A DNA stretch of 64,000 nucleotides. It comes from Nostoc sp. B(2019). GTDB taxonomy: Bacteria; Cyanobacteriota; Cyanobacteriia; Cyanobacteriales; Nostocaceae. Below, one piece after another: positions 34,768 to 42,106 of this stretch; the first letter of the stretch is position 1; every line of letters begins with the position of its first letter. The stretch lies in the NCBI RefSeq assembly GCF_010091925.1, contig NZ_WVID01000013.1, positions 62,001 to 126,000 on the forward strand, written 5' to 3'. A program made the translations under genes and the position numbers. Below the pieces are notes generated by a model. It saw only the letters and a program-made list of their open reading frames with translations, was not told the DNA's origin and made no database searches.

Positions 34768-35955
34768 ATGAGAACATCCTATCAATACCGCTTAAAGCCT
34801 ACTAAAGAACAAGCTGAAATTATCGACAATACACTAGATATGCTGCGTTGCCAGTACAATTATCAACTTGCTCAAAGGTTTGAATGGTTTGAGATGAACC
34901 GATGTCCAATAGATAGATGTTCTCTAATTGTTTGTCATATTCCAGAGTTGAAAGACAAACCCAATCGTTTTAGGCAGCAAGCCTCTTTAACTCAACTGAA
35001 GAAAAATCGAAGTTGGTACAAAGGCATTCATTCTCAAGTGTTGCAAGAAGTACCGAAAAAAGTTGAAATAGCTTTTGACCGTTGGCTCAAAGGTGATACT
35101 AACGGCAAGCGTAGCGGTAAGCCAAGATTCAAAGCTAAAGGGCAATACAAGACTTTTACCTACCCACAATTCAAGCGGGAGAATTTTCAAAACGATAAAA
35201 TAACACTCTCAAAGATTGGCACAATCAAAGTAATCATTCATCGTCAAATACCAAATGGATTCGATATCAAAACCGTATCTGTTACTAAAAAGTCAGATGG
35301 TTATTATGTGATTTTGAGCTTAGAAGATAAGACAGTACCAACAACCAAGCCAAATTTTGATTCCAGAAATATCGTTGGGATTGATGTAGGATTGATTGAT
35401 TTTATTGTCACATCAGAAGATGAAAGAATAGCAGCACCTAAGTTTTTACGCAAGGCAGAACATAGATTAAAATCCGCACAACGACGAGTTTCTCGTAGAA
35501 AAAAAGGCTCTAATCGCCGCAAAAAAGCAATTAAAAGGCTGGGTATGCAACATAAAAAAGTTGCCGATACTCGCAAAGATTTTCATTTCAAAACTGCTAA
35601 ATTACTGCTTAATAAGTATGATGTTATTGCAGTAGAAAAACTGAATATCAAAGGACTAGCTAAATCAAGATTGGCTAAAAGTGTAAATGATGCCGGATGG
35701 AGTCAGTTTATTTCAATACTTAGTGTCAAAGCCGAAAATGCTGGACTAAAAGTAATAGCTATAAATCCAAATGGTACTAGCCAAGAATGTTCTAGCTGTG
35801 GTCAAAAAGTGAAGAAATTGCTATCTCAAAGGATGCATAATTGCCCTAACTGTAAAGCAAGTTTGTGTCGAGATTTGAATGCAGCAATAAATATAAAGAA
35901 TCGTGGGACGCACGATCTAAAAGCTCAGATCATGTCTTCAATGAAGAGTCTCTGA
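34768..35955 (+). CDS. tnpB: TnpB (IS605 OrfB) RNA-guided nuclease
   Basis: A 395-aa TnpB, apparently intact. The N-terminal HTH_OrfB_IS605 domain starts MRTSYQYRLKPTKEQ. The RuvC-like catalytic residues are all present: Asp in VGIDVGLIDF, Glu in AVEKLNIKGLAKS and Asp in CRDLNAAINI. The zinc ribbon is C-x2-C (CSSCG) with C-x2-C (CPNCK). TnpB enzymes cut DNA guided by an omega-RNA made from the element's right end. It starts at ATG 34768 after AAAGGAAAC; the frame to 34717 upstream would cross the promoter region. Host-like codon use suggests long residence. Confidence 0.93.
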   Translation: MRTSYQYRLKPTKEQAEIIDNTLDMLRCQYNYQLAQRFEWFEMNRCPIDRCSLIVCHIPELKDKPNRFRQQASLTQLKKNRSWYKGIHSQVLQEVPKKVEIAFDRWLKGDTNGKRSGKPRFKAKGQYKTFTYPQFKRENFQNDKITLSKIGTIKVIIHRQIPNGFDIKTVSVTKKSDGYYVILSLEDKTVPTTKPNFDSRNIVGIDVGLIDFIVTSEDERIAAPKFLRKAEHRLKSAQRRVSRRKKGSNRRKKAIKRLGMQHKKVADTRKDFHFKTAKLLLNKYDVIAVEKLNIKGLAKSRLAKSVNDAGWSQFISILSVKAENAGLKVIAINPNGTSQECSSCGQKVKKLLSQRMHNCPNCKASLCRDLNAAINIKNRGTHDLKAQIMSSMKSL

Positions 35956-35959
35956 GAAG

Positions 35960-35990
35960 CCTACACTTACCTGTACTCAGGAAGTGTAGG
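35960..35990 (+). ncRNA. Right-end hairpin, likely 3' part of the TnpB omega-RNA
   Basis: CCTACACTT-A-CCTG-TACT-CAGG-AAGTGTAGG folds into a 13-bp stem with one bulged A and a 4-nt loop, 4 bp after the tnpB stop. IS200/IS605 elements end in such hairpins, and the omega-RNA scaffold covers the 3' end of tnpB through the hairpin. The bases just past the element (about 35998 onward, the lysR 3' end in antisense) would then be the guide. The ends of the RNA are inferred. Confidence 0.65.
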
Positions 35991-35994
35991 TACG

Positions 35995-36915
35995 TCACAT
36001 TCCTTCACAAACACTTTTGAGTATATGCCGTAACCAACGATTTGCCTGATCTTGATCTGCAAGTTTGCTCCACAGCATGGAAATCATCCACGGTTCGGTT
36101 TGCACAGGAAGTTCAAAAATTGTTAATGAGCCTTGACATGCAAACGGCTTTGCCAGTCGTGATGGAATAGCAGTAACCAGATCACTGGATGAAATTATTG
36201 CTGGCAATATTAACAGATGGGGGATTGTCAGAACGATTCGACGCTGTAAGTTGTCTTGAGCAAGTACCTTATCGAGTTCACCAACTTCATCTCGCCGCAG
36301 GGTAAAGAGAACATGAGGCAGAGCAGCGAAAGTTTCAGCGCTAAAAGCGTCTTGGGTAATGAGGGGATGTTCATGACGACTAATGCCTACAAAGTGTTCT
36401 GAAAATAATGGAACCTGCATCGTTTGTCTAGGCGGTTCTTGGAAGACACCGAGGGCGACATCAATTTCTCGTTGTTCTAAAAGCTCTCCAATTCGATCTT
36501 TATCAAAGCCAATTAATCGAAAGTTAATACCAGGTGCAGTTTGACGACAAATTTCTAACAATTTGGGCATCACAACATAACTGGTGTAATCTGAACTGCC
36601 GATCGCAAAAGTATGTTGTGAAGTTGCGGGATCAAAAGTTTGACTCGATTCTAGTATCTGTCGGATTTGCTGTAAAGCAATTGAGATACCAGAAGCAATT
36701 TCAGTAGCTTTTGCAGTAGGTTGCATTTCCCTACCAATACGAATAAATAACTCATCTTGAAATAATGCTCGCAACCGTCCTAGCGCTGCACTCATGGCAG
36801 GTTGCCCTAAATAAAGTCGATTAGCTGCTTTGGTAACGCTTCGTTCTTCAAAGATGGCTTCAAAGGTAACGAGGAGATTTAGGTCAATTGAGGTCAAGTC
36901 AATCGATTTCATCAA
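35995..36915 (-). CDS. LysR-family transcriptional regulator
   Basis: A 306-aa LTTR. The winged HTH is at residues about 8-66 (LLVTFEAIFEERSVTKAANRLYLGQPAMSAALGRL). The effector domain has the usual alpha/beta arrangement (IDVALGVFQEP, HEHPLI). The DLNLL start and sequence overall are like the NodD/LeuO/DntR branch, which responds to aromatic or hydrophobic ligands. It is divergent from an SDR gene (99 bp gap) and probably controls the SDR/SMP-30/GNAT/ABM set. The TnpB element ends at its stop codon, but the protein has normal length, so it does not look truncated. Confidence 0.9.
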   Translation of the reverse strand: MMKSIDLTSIDLNLLVTFEAIFEERSVTKAANRLYLGQPAMSAALGRLRALFQDELFIRIGREMQPTAKATEIASGISIALQQIRQILESSQTFDPATSQHTFAIGSSDYTSYVVMPKLLEICRQTAPGINFRLIGFDKDRIGELLEQREIDVALGVFQEPPRQTMQVPLFSEHFVGISRHEHPLITQDAFSAETFAALPHVLFTLRRDEVGELDKVLAQDNLQRRIVLTIPHLLILPAIISSSDLVTAIPSRLAKPFACQGSLTIFELPVQTEPWMISMLWSKLADQDQANRWLRHILKSVCEGM

Positions 36916-36920
36916 TAGTC

Positions 36921-36934
36921 ATTATTTTTATAAT
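36921..36934. promoter_or_regulatory. Candidate LysR-binding palindrome
   Basis: ATTAT-TTTT-ATAAT is a perfect 14-bp inverted repeat in the 99-bp space between the lysR and SDR starts; an AATCGATTT word lies on each side (36901 and 36932). LTTRs bind T-N11-A sites in such divergent promoters. In AT-rich DNA this could be chance. Confidence 0.3.
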
Positions 36935-37014
36935 CGATTTGATTAATTTATTTGACTTTGGTACGTTGCAAGTAAAAGCAATATTTAAGTTTTGCAAAAT
37001 TGGAACAAATAATT

Positions 37015-37665
37015 ATGACTTCTTTACTAATCATCGTGGGAATGGGCGAGGGAAATGGATTAGCGATCGCCCGTCGGTTTGCTAAAGAAGGTTTTGCGAT
37101 CGCAATGATTGCCCGCAACCAAAGTAAGTTACAGGAATATCGAGATCATTTACAAAAGTCAGGCTATGAAGTATATGACTTTGTGGCTGATGCGGGTGAT
37201 GAGGCTTCTTTAAAATCTGCATTTGTTTCTATTCAAGAGCAATTAGGAAACCCAGATGTGCTTGTTTACAATGCGGCAGTTCCAAGAATGGAAAATGTTC
37301 TGAGTACATCTTTTGAGACATTAGTCAATGATTTTAAAGTGAATGTTGCTGGCGCGTTGGTAGCAACCCAAGCTGTTCTACCTGGTATGCAAGCACAGGG
37401 TAAGGGAACAATTCTGTTGACCGGTGGTGGATTTGCCCTGTATCCAAGTTCTGATTTTGCCTCGCTCTCGATTGGTAAAGCTGGTATTCGCAGTTTGGCT
37501 AATACACTGGCAGATGCTTTAAAAAGTCAAAATATTCGGGTGGGAACAATCACAATTTGCGGTACAGTGGACGCGGCAGACCCTAAATACAGTCCCGATC
37601 GCATTGCAGAGAAATACTGGGAATTTCATACTATTCAAGATTCTGAAACAGAAATGGTGTATTAA
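37015..37665 (+). CDS. SDR-family oxidoreductase
   Basis: A 216-aa Rossmann protein. The cofactor loop is unusual ([19 protein letters not shown], GxGxGxG rather than TGxxxGIG). VYNAAVP stands in for NNAG. The catalytic region gives [22 protein letters not shown], where the usual Tyr-x3-Lys appears as LSIGKAG: Lys is kept but Tyr is replaced. It therefore belongs to the atypical SDRs annotated 'short-chain dehydrogenase' near glyoxalase-like genes, and its catalytic competence is doubtful. It starts at ATG 37015; a TTG five codons upstream is in frame. It is first of a plus-strand set under LysR. Confidence 0.82.
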   Translation: MTSLLIIVGMGEGNGLAIARRFAKEGFAIAMIARNQSKLQEYRDHLQKSGYEVYDFVADAGDEASLKSAFVSIQEQLGNPDVLVYNAAVPRMENVLSTSFETLVNDFKVNVAGALVATQAVLPGMQAQGKGTILLTGGGFALYPSSDFASLSIGKAGIRSLANTLADALKSQNIRVGTITICGTVDAADPKYSPDRIAEKYWEFHTIQDSETEMVY

Positions 37666-37681
37666 TAGGAGTTGCAGCCAA

Positions 37682-38617
37682 ATGGAGATTTCAGCCGGAT
37701 TACCCCCAATTTATGCAGATACGCCAATTGAATTAGCATCTGCCCAAGTCATTGCTTCGTTTCCAGTCAATACCTTTTTAGAAAATTTGGCGATACCTCC
37801 GGTGGGCTACGCCTACGCCCCAGATGGCACAATCTTTGTAACGAATCACGAAATTGGTAAAATTATTTGCATTACTCTAGATAAAAGACAGTATATTCAC
37901 GCAAACGTTGAGGGCAAAGTCAGCGGTCTTGCCTTTACTGCAAACAGTGGTTTGGTAGCGACTGGATGGAATACTGATTCTGTACCTGTGATTTCTCTGG
38001 TTGCCTCAGATGGCACAGTAGAGACTTTATTAAAGCTGCCAGATGCCATATTTCTCAATGGCATCACACCTTTATCAGGTACTCGGTATTTGACAGCTGA
38101 TTCCTATCGGGGTGCAATCTGGCAAATTGATATTGCTCAACGCCGTGCGTCAATTTGGTTAGAACATTCTTTACTGGCTCGGAGAACTGCTGAGAGTCAT
38201 ATTCCTGGTGCAAGTGGCTTGAAGCGTTTTAATGACAATCTCTACGTCTCAAACACTGATAAAATGCTGCTGTTGCGGATTCCCATTACCGCAGCGGAAG
38301 AACCGGGGGAACCAGAAATCTTTATTGAGCAGACCAATATTGATGATTTCGCCTTTGATGTAGAGGGGAATCTCTATGGAGCAACTCACATTTATAACAG
38401 TGTCGTGCGAATTGCTCCAAATGGAAGCACAACCATCATTGCTCAAGCCGAGCAGGATGTAATTGGTAGTACAGCGGTTGCTTTTGGTCAACAAGAATCA
38501 GACCGTACAGCTATCTATGTCGTAACAAATGGTGGGATGTTCTTACCGCCTCCCACAGGAGTTGTGCCAGCAACCGTTGTCCGACTTGAGGTTGGAAAAG
38601 CTGGATATCACCTTTAG
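37682..38617 (+). CDS. SMP-30/gluconolactonase-like beta-propeller protein
   Basis: A 311-aa protein of repeated four-stranded blades: [76 protein letters not shown] and [19 protein letters not shown] are successive blades of a six-bladed SMP-30/strictosidine-synthase-like propeller. Acid residues at the blade starts could bind a divalent metal. Members hydrolyse lactones or organophosphates. It starts at ATG 37682 with AGGAG 10 bp upstream, 16 bp after the SDR stop, so the two are in one operon. There is no signal peptide. Confidence 0.82.
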   Translation: MEISAGLPPIYADTPIELASAQVIASFPVNTFLENLAIPPVGYAYAPDGTIFVTNHEIGKIICITLDKRQYIHANVEGKVSGLAFTANSGLVATGWNTDSVPVISLVASDGTVETLLKLPDAIFLNGITPLSGTRYLTADSYRGAIWQIDIAQRRASIWLEHSLLARRTAESHIPGASGLKRFNDNLYVSNTDKMLLLRIPITAAEEPGEPEIFIEQTNIDDFAFDVEGNLYGATHIYNSVVRIAPNGSTTIIAQAEQDVIGSTAVAFGQQESDRTAIYVVTNGGMFLPPPTGVVPATVVRLEVGKAGYHL

Positions 38618-38658
38618 CTTGCTAAGAGGCACTGTCTGAATTGTATGGGAGACTAACA

Positions 38659-39177
38659 ATGTCCTTGGCTATTCAATCGTTGGATGAGGCGAATGCGCGG
38701 GAGATGGCCGGGTGGTACTATGATGCACCCTATAATTTCTACAATTTGAATCCCAACGAAATTGAACAAAACGTACACTACTTTCTTGATCCTCAAAACA
38801 ACTTCTACGGTATTTTTGAAAAGCAGGAATTTGTTGGCTATTGTAGTTTTGGAGAAGATGGGCAAGTGCCTGGAGGTGATTACAGCACGCCAGGGTTAGA
38901 TATTGGCATGGGTATTCGCCCAGATTTAACAGCACAGGGTCGAGGAAGTTGCTATGTGGAAGCGGTTATAGATTTTGCTCGACAGATGTTTGCGCCTCCT
39001 TTTGTTCGGGTAACGATTGCAGCGTTCAATCAGCGTGCGCTTCGAGTATGGTATAAGGCAGGGTTTCGCGCTGTTAAGACTTTTGAGCATCAAACCCAGG
39101 GCGTGCCTTTTGTAATCTTGGTACAAGAAACTAGACTTGCATCAAAAGATTGTGAGAAAAGCTTGCTAGTGAAATAA
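38659..39177 (+). CDS. GNAT-family N-acetyltransferase
   Basis: A 172-aa acetyltransferase. The acetyl-CoA motif A is visible as DIGMGIRPDLTAQGRGSCYV, with the Q/RxxGxG/A pattern in AQGRGS, and motif B is RVWYKAGFRAVKTF. It is of the RimJ/RimL-like class acting on a small amine or protein N-terminus; the substrate cannot be told. ATG 38659 has GGGAG 9 bp upstream; a TTG at 38641 is in frame but would place the ribosome-binding site inside the gene. It lies 41 bp after the SMP-30-like gene. Confidence 0.87.
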   Translation: MSLAIQSLDEANAREMAGWYYDAPYNFYNLNPNEIEQNVHYFLDPQNNFYGIFEKQEFVGYCSFGEDGQVPGGDYSTPGLDIGMGIRPDLTAQGRGSCYVEAVIDFARQMFAPPFVRVTIAAFNQRALRVWYKAGFRAVKTFEHQTQGVPFVILVQETRLASKDCEKSLLVK

Positions 39178-39186
39178 TTGATAAAC

Positions 39187-39735
39187 ATGGAACAAGATGA
39201 GCAATACGTAACGGTAGTTATTTCGCAACTTATCAAACCTGGCTATGAAAGTGCTTACGAAGCTTGGGTAAAAGATATTGTTAGTGTGGCGAGAACTTAT
39301 ACTGGTCACTTGGGTACAAATGTGATTCGTCCTCAACCTGGCGTGCGACCCGAATATGTGATTATTTTTAGGTTTGACAACTATGAAAATTTAAAACGAT
39401 GGATGGAGTCAGGCGATCGCGAATACTGGTTAAATCAAGGTAAATCTTTAGTTCAATCTGACCCTTACGTTCAGCAACTTAGCGGTTTAGAAGCTTGGTT
39501 TTCTATTCCCGGTCAACCGTTGAAGACTCCACCACGCTACAAAACAGCATTGCTTACCTGGGCAGTTGTGTACGTGTTAATTAATCTTCTGAATACTTTT
39601 CTTACACCCTTGTTCCGCGGCTTATCTCCTTTGATTATCTCGCTAATCGTTTCTGGCATCATGGTTGTACTTTTAACCTACGTTGTCATGCCAAGGGTGA
39701 GTCGTTTATTTAGCAGATGGTTATACGCTAAGTAA
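39187..39735 (+). CDS. Antibiotic-biosynthesis-monooxygenase (ABM) domain protein with C-terminal membrane helices
   Basis: A 182-aa protein. Residues about 5-100 are an ABM ferredoxin-like domain (TVVISQLIKPGYESAYEAWV, GHLGTNVIRPQ, VIIFRFDNYENLKRWMES). Residues about 118-175 hold two TM helices (TWAVVYVLINLLNTFL and IISLIVSGIMVVLLTYVVM). This membrane-tethered ABM form is common in bacteria and of unknown role; ABM domains act on quinones, hemes or polyketides without a cofactor. It starts at ATG 39187, 9 bp after the GNAT stop, so it is in the same operon. Confidence 0.87.
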   Translation: MEQDEQYVTVVISQLIKPGYESAYEAWVKDIVSVARTYTGHLGTNVIRPQPGVRPEYVIIFRFDNYENLKRWMESGDREYWLNQGKSLVQSDPYVQQLSGLEAWFSIPGQPLKTPPRYKTALLTWAVVYVLINLLNTFLTPLFRGLSPLIISLIVSGIMVVLLTYVVMPRVSRLFSRWLYAK

Positions 39736-40081
39736 AGTACATCAACATAATTCGTAATTAATAATTCGTAATTCGTAATTAGGAGCATAGCGGGGCGTAG
39801 CCCCAGGGCGAATTAGTAATTATTTGGTCAAAAACTTAACCTTCAGCTTGTTTGTACTAGCCTTGACTGGAACCACATTTTCATAAATGGCGGTAACTCA
39901 TCCGTTAGGCAGAATGGTAAATTGAGAATGTCGCCCCATTAGTCAGAGGGCACAAAATTTTTAGCTCTCTAAGATTAGTTTAGAACATCAGATAGTTAAT
40001 TGAGTGTTTGAGGCGTTAACCAAAGGTAGAATACGTGTAAATACTTAACTTATCCGATATAGTTTTCAGGAGTGTCACACC
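39736..40081. other. Intergenic region, 346 bp
   Basis: No gene. It starts with AATTCGTAATT tandem words (39751-39830) and a GGGGCGTAGCCCC palindrome at about 39791-39803, which are interspersed-repeat material. The rest is presumed promoter DNA of the phosphoribosyltransferase gene, whose CAGGAG site precedes ATG 40082. Confidence 0.55.
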
Positions 40082-40747
40082 ATGTTATTTAAAGACCGGA
40101 GGTTAGCGGGTCAAGTTTTAGCTGGAGAGTTAACGGCTTACATCAATCGCTCAGATGTATTGGTATTAGGGCTTCCGAGAGGTGGCGTACCCGTTGCTTT
40201 TGAGGTTGCCAAAGCGCTAAATGCTCCATTAGATGTTTTGGTGGTACGTAAATTAGGTGTGCCTGATCATGAAGAATTGGCAATGGGAGCGATCGCTTCT
40301 GGTGGTGTGCGGATACTGAATAAACATATTGTCAATGAAGCCAAGATATCCGATGCAGCAATTGCTAGGATTGCGGTGCAAGAACAACGCGAACTAGAAC
40401 GGCGGGAACGCCTATATCGGGGCGATAAACCTGATGCAGATTTATCAGGACGCATTGTAATTTTAGTCGATGACGGCTTAGCAACAGGTGCAACCATGTG
40501 GGCTGCTATTGCGGCTGTGCGGAAACAGCAACCCGCTAGGATTGTAGTTGCTGTGCCGGTGGCTGCACTCGAAACCTGCGAAGCGTTAGAAGCTGAGGTA
40601 GACGAAATGGTATATGTTGCGACACCCAGCCCATTCTACAGCGTTAGTCTCTGGTACGAAAACTTTCCCCAAACTACAGATCAAGAAGTTCGTGACCTAC
40701 TTGCAAAAGCTGGGAGCAACTATCAATTATTATCTCTAGGTAAGTAA
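40082..40747 (+). CDS. Phosphoribosyltransferase family protein
   Basis: A 221-aa PRTase-fold protein. The PRPP loop is VDDGLATGATMWAAI, and the hood start VLVVRKLGVPDHEELAMGAI is typical of the stand-alone family often annotated as 'phosphoribosyltransferase' next to alpha/beta hydrolases or Usps in bacteria. The substrate base is not known; these proteins often act in stress regulons. ATG 40082 follows CAGGAGTGTCACACC. It is possibly followed by the 72-aa ORF at 40869. Confidence 0.87.
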   Translation: MLFKDRRLAGQVLAGELTAYINRSDVLVLGLPRGGVPVAFEVAKALNAPLDVLVVRKLGVPDHEELAMGAIASGGVRILNKHIVNEAKISDAAIARIAVQEQRELERRERLYRGDKPDADLSGRIVILVDDGLATGATMWAAIAAVRKQQPARIVVAVPVAALETCEALEAEVDEMVYVATPSPFYSVSLWYENFPQTTDQEVRDLLAKAGSNYQLLSLGK

Positions 40748-40868
40748 ATAAACTTTGGTGCTTGGGAACGTTCTTCTTTGCGCCTTTGCATTTACCCATG
40801 ATAAAAAAATGTTGTTCATTTACCTGAAAATAGCTGTAAAACATCATTGAACTGGAGGAAGTAAGCGT

Positions 40869-41087
40869 GTGAATTTGCAAGTTAATGAGTTAAAACAAAC
40901 TGCATCTCAACTGCTGGCTGCTATGCTATCCAACCCTCACATTTACCCGCAACTCAGTGATGAGGGAGGCTATGGACAGACAGAACAGCAACTAATTATT
41001 GTGGCTGTTGAGATGGCTGAAAGCTTAATCGAGCATATCGAAAATGCTCATCCCCAAAGTGAGCGAGAAGTGAGTCAAAAAAACTAG
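40869..41087 (+). CDS. Small conserved-looking protein, function unknown
   Basis: A 72-aa helical, acidic protein starting at GTG 40869 with a good GGAGG site 9 bp upstream. Sequence such as NELKQTASQLLAAMLSNPHI and IIVAVEMAESLIEHI suggests two amphipathic helices with a Gly-rich turn between. I do not recognise the family. It is 121 bp after the phosphoribosyltransferase on the same strand and might be co-transcribed. The start codon and ribosome-binding site make it a likely real gene. Confidence 0.6.
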   Translation: MNLQVNELKQTASQLLAAMLSNPHIYPQLSDEGGYGQTEQQLIIVAVEMAESLIEHIENAHPQSEREVSQKN

Positions 41088-41130
41088 AAGCGCTAATTGC
41101 ACTACTACTAATTGCACTACTAAATAAATA

Positions 41131-41222
41131 AGTAGACGTAATTAAATGTAAAATAAAACTTTTGTTCGTAGTGTTCGCGTAGCGTCTCGGAGAGAGCGAT
41201 TTATCGCTCTCTATATTATCTT
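41131..41222 (-). repeat. Dispersed repeat, minus copy of the 51.4-51.6 kb repeats
   Basis: Read on the minus strand, this segment contains AGCGATAAATCGCT, GAGACGCTACGCGAACACTA, a T/A-rich run and ATTACGTCTACTT in the same order as the two copies at 51369 and 51520. The AGCGATAAATCGCT palindrome would form a hairpin. Confidence 0.75.
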
Positions 41223-41241
41223 TACAGTAGTGCGATCGCTT

Positions 41242-41442
41242 CTATTCACCAGATTGTTTTTGCACTGTCAGAGTACTTAACTTTTCTTCGTCATTAAGTC
41301 TGTGACGTTCTAAATATAGACGAAAATTGATTTTAATAAATAAATCTTTACAGTGCTCAGCAATTTCTTGGGGTGGATTTCCTGATAATGCGATCGCATT
41401 ATGTTGTACCAACTGCCGAACCTGGAGAGGGTAATTGAGAGT
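41242..41442 (-). pseudogene. Possible gene remnant on minus strand
   Basis: The minus strand is open for 66 codons ending in TAG at 41242, with protein-like content: VRQLVQHNAIALSGNPPQEI, then HCKDLFIKINFRLYLERHRL, and a polar end. The frame begins right after a stop and has no ATG or ribosome-binding site, so it looks like the 3' end of a gene whose front is gone; the HIP1 site is read in frame. A TTG start within it cannot be excluded. The family is not recognised. Confidence 0.4.
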
Positions 41443-41490
41443 TTAATTTGACAAAATCCCTCATTACCCGCTCTAAAAATATTGTATACA

Positions 41491-41958
41491 CTAACAGCCG
41501 TATAGTTGTTGAGTTGTTTTACCCGTAATGCGAGGCATCCATTTACCTCCAAAATTATTAAATGCATTTACCCAGGAAAATGCAGCATTGGTAGAAGTGC
41601 TATTATTAGTGGATGGTGTATGTACGTTGAAGTTACATGTAGTTGATGGGGCTTGATAGCCGGGAGAAGCGGCAGATTGTGCTTCAATATTATTTACAGT
41701 TCTCTGGTAATTGTCGATAATCGATTGAGAGGATTGGTTAAAGTTCCCCACTGCATTGTTAGTTGGTTGTATGGGGGAGCCAGCACGACGATAAGAACTA
41801 TCGACAGGAAGTGTACCGTCCATCGCTCCCTGGAACATCTCAGTGAGATTGTTAATCTGTTGTTGAGTGTTCGCATCATCAACTTGCTGTGCAAATGCTG
41901 ACAATGGGGCGGAAGTAAGGGCAACTGTAATAAGTAATGCAAAATACTTGTTGAACAT
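41491..41958 (-). CDS. Secreted protein of unknown function
   Basis: A 155-aa protein with a clean Sec signal peptide (MFNKYFALLITVALTSAPL, cleavage near AFA-QQ). The mature part is polar and low in hydrophobics, rich in Asn/Gln/Ser, with DDANTQQQINNLTEMFQGAM and SYRRAGSPIQPTNN and a C-terminal KTTQQLYGC. The start is ATG 41958 with GGAGAAC 5 bp upstream; a longer frame to 42018 would put extra residues before the signal peptide. It lies 148 bp downstream of the alpha-2-macroglobulin gene on the same strand. It is not a family I recognise. Two Cys residues remain in the mature chain. Confidence 0.75.
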   Translation of the reverse strand: MFNKYFALLITVALTSAPLSAFAQQVDDANTQQQINNLTEMFQGAMDGTLPVDSSYRRAGSPIQPTNNAVGNFNQSSQSIIDNYQRTVNNIEAQSAASPGYQAPSTTCNFNVHTPSTNNSTSTNAAFSWVNAFNNFGGKWMPRITGKTTQQLYGC

Positions 41959-42106
41959 AGTAAGTTCTCCTACTAAGCCAAGAGAATTAATGCAATCATA
42001 CATTAAAGTTAAACACACTACAATACACTTTTCTACGCCTTACTGGTTTCGATTCTGCATAGGCGATCGCAATTATTCTATATGCGCGATCGCCTTCAAT
42101 TGTAAG

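Larger units (their letters stand above)
34500..35997 (+). mobile_element. IS605-type element with TnpB and divergent RHH gene, no TnpA
   Basis: The element contains a complete tnpB and a divergent small ribbon-helix-helix gene, and ends in a strong imperfect hairpin at 35960-35990. There is no Y1 transposase (TnpA), so it would need one in trans or be immobile. The right end abuts the 3' end of the LysR gene (stop at 35995-35997). The left end is not exact; about 34500 is a guess from the start of sequence unlike the repeat-rich spacer. Extent is approximate. Confidence 0.7.

Noticed and set aside
37604-37681. 26-residue extension of the SMP-30-like protein
   Set aside because: It would overlap the SDR gene; ATG 37682 has AGGAG upstream and starts the propeller.
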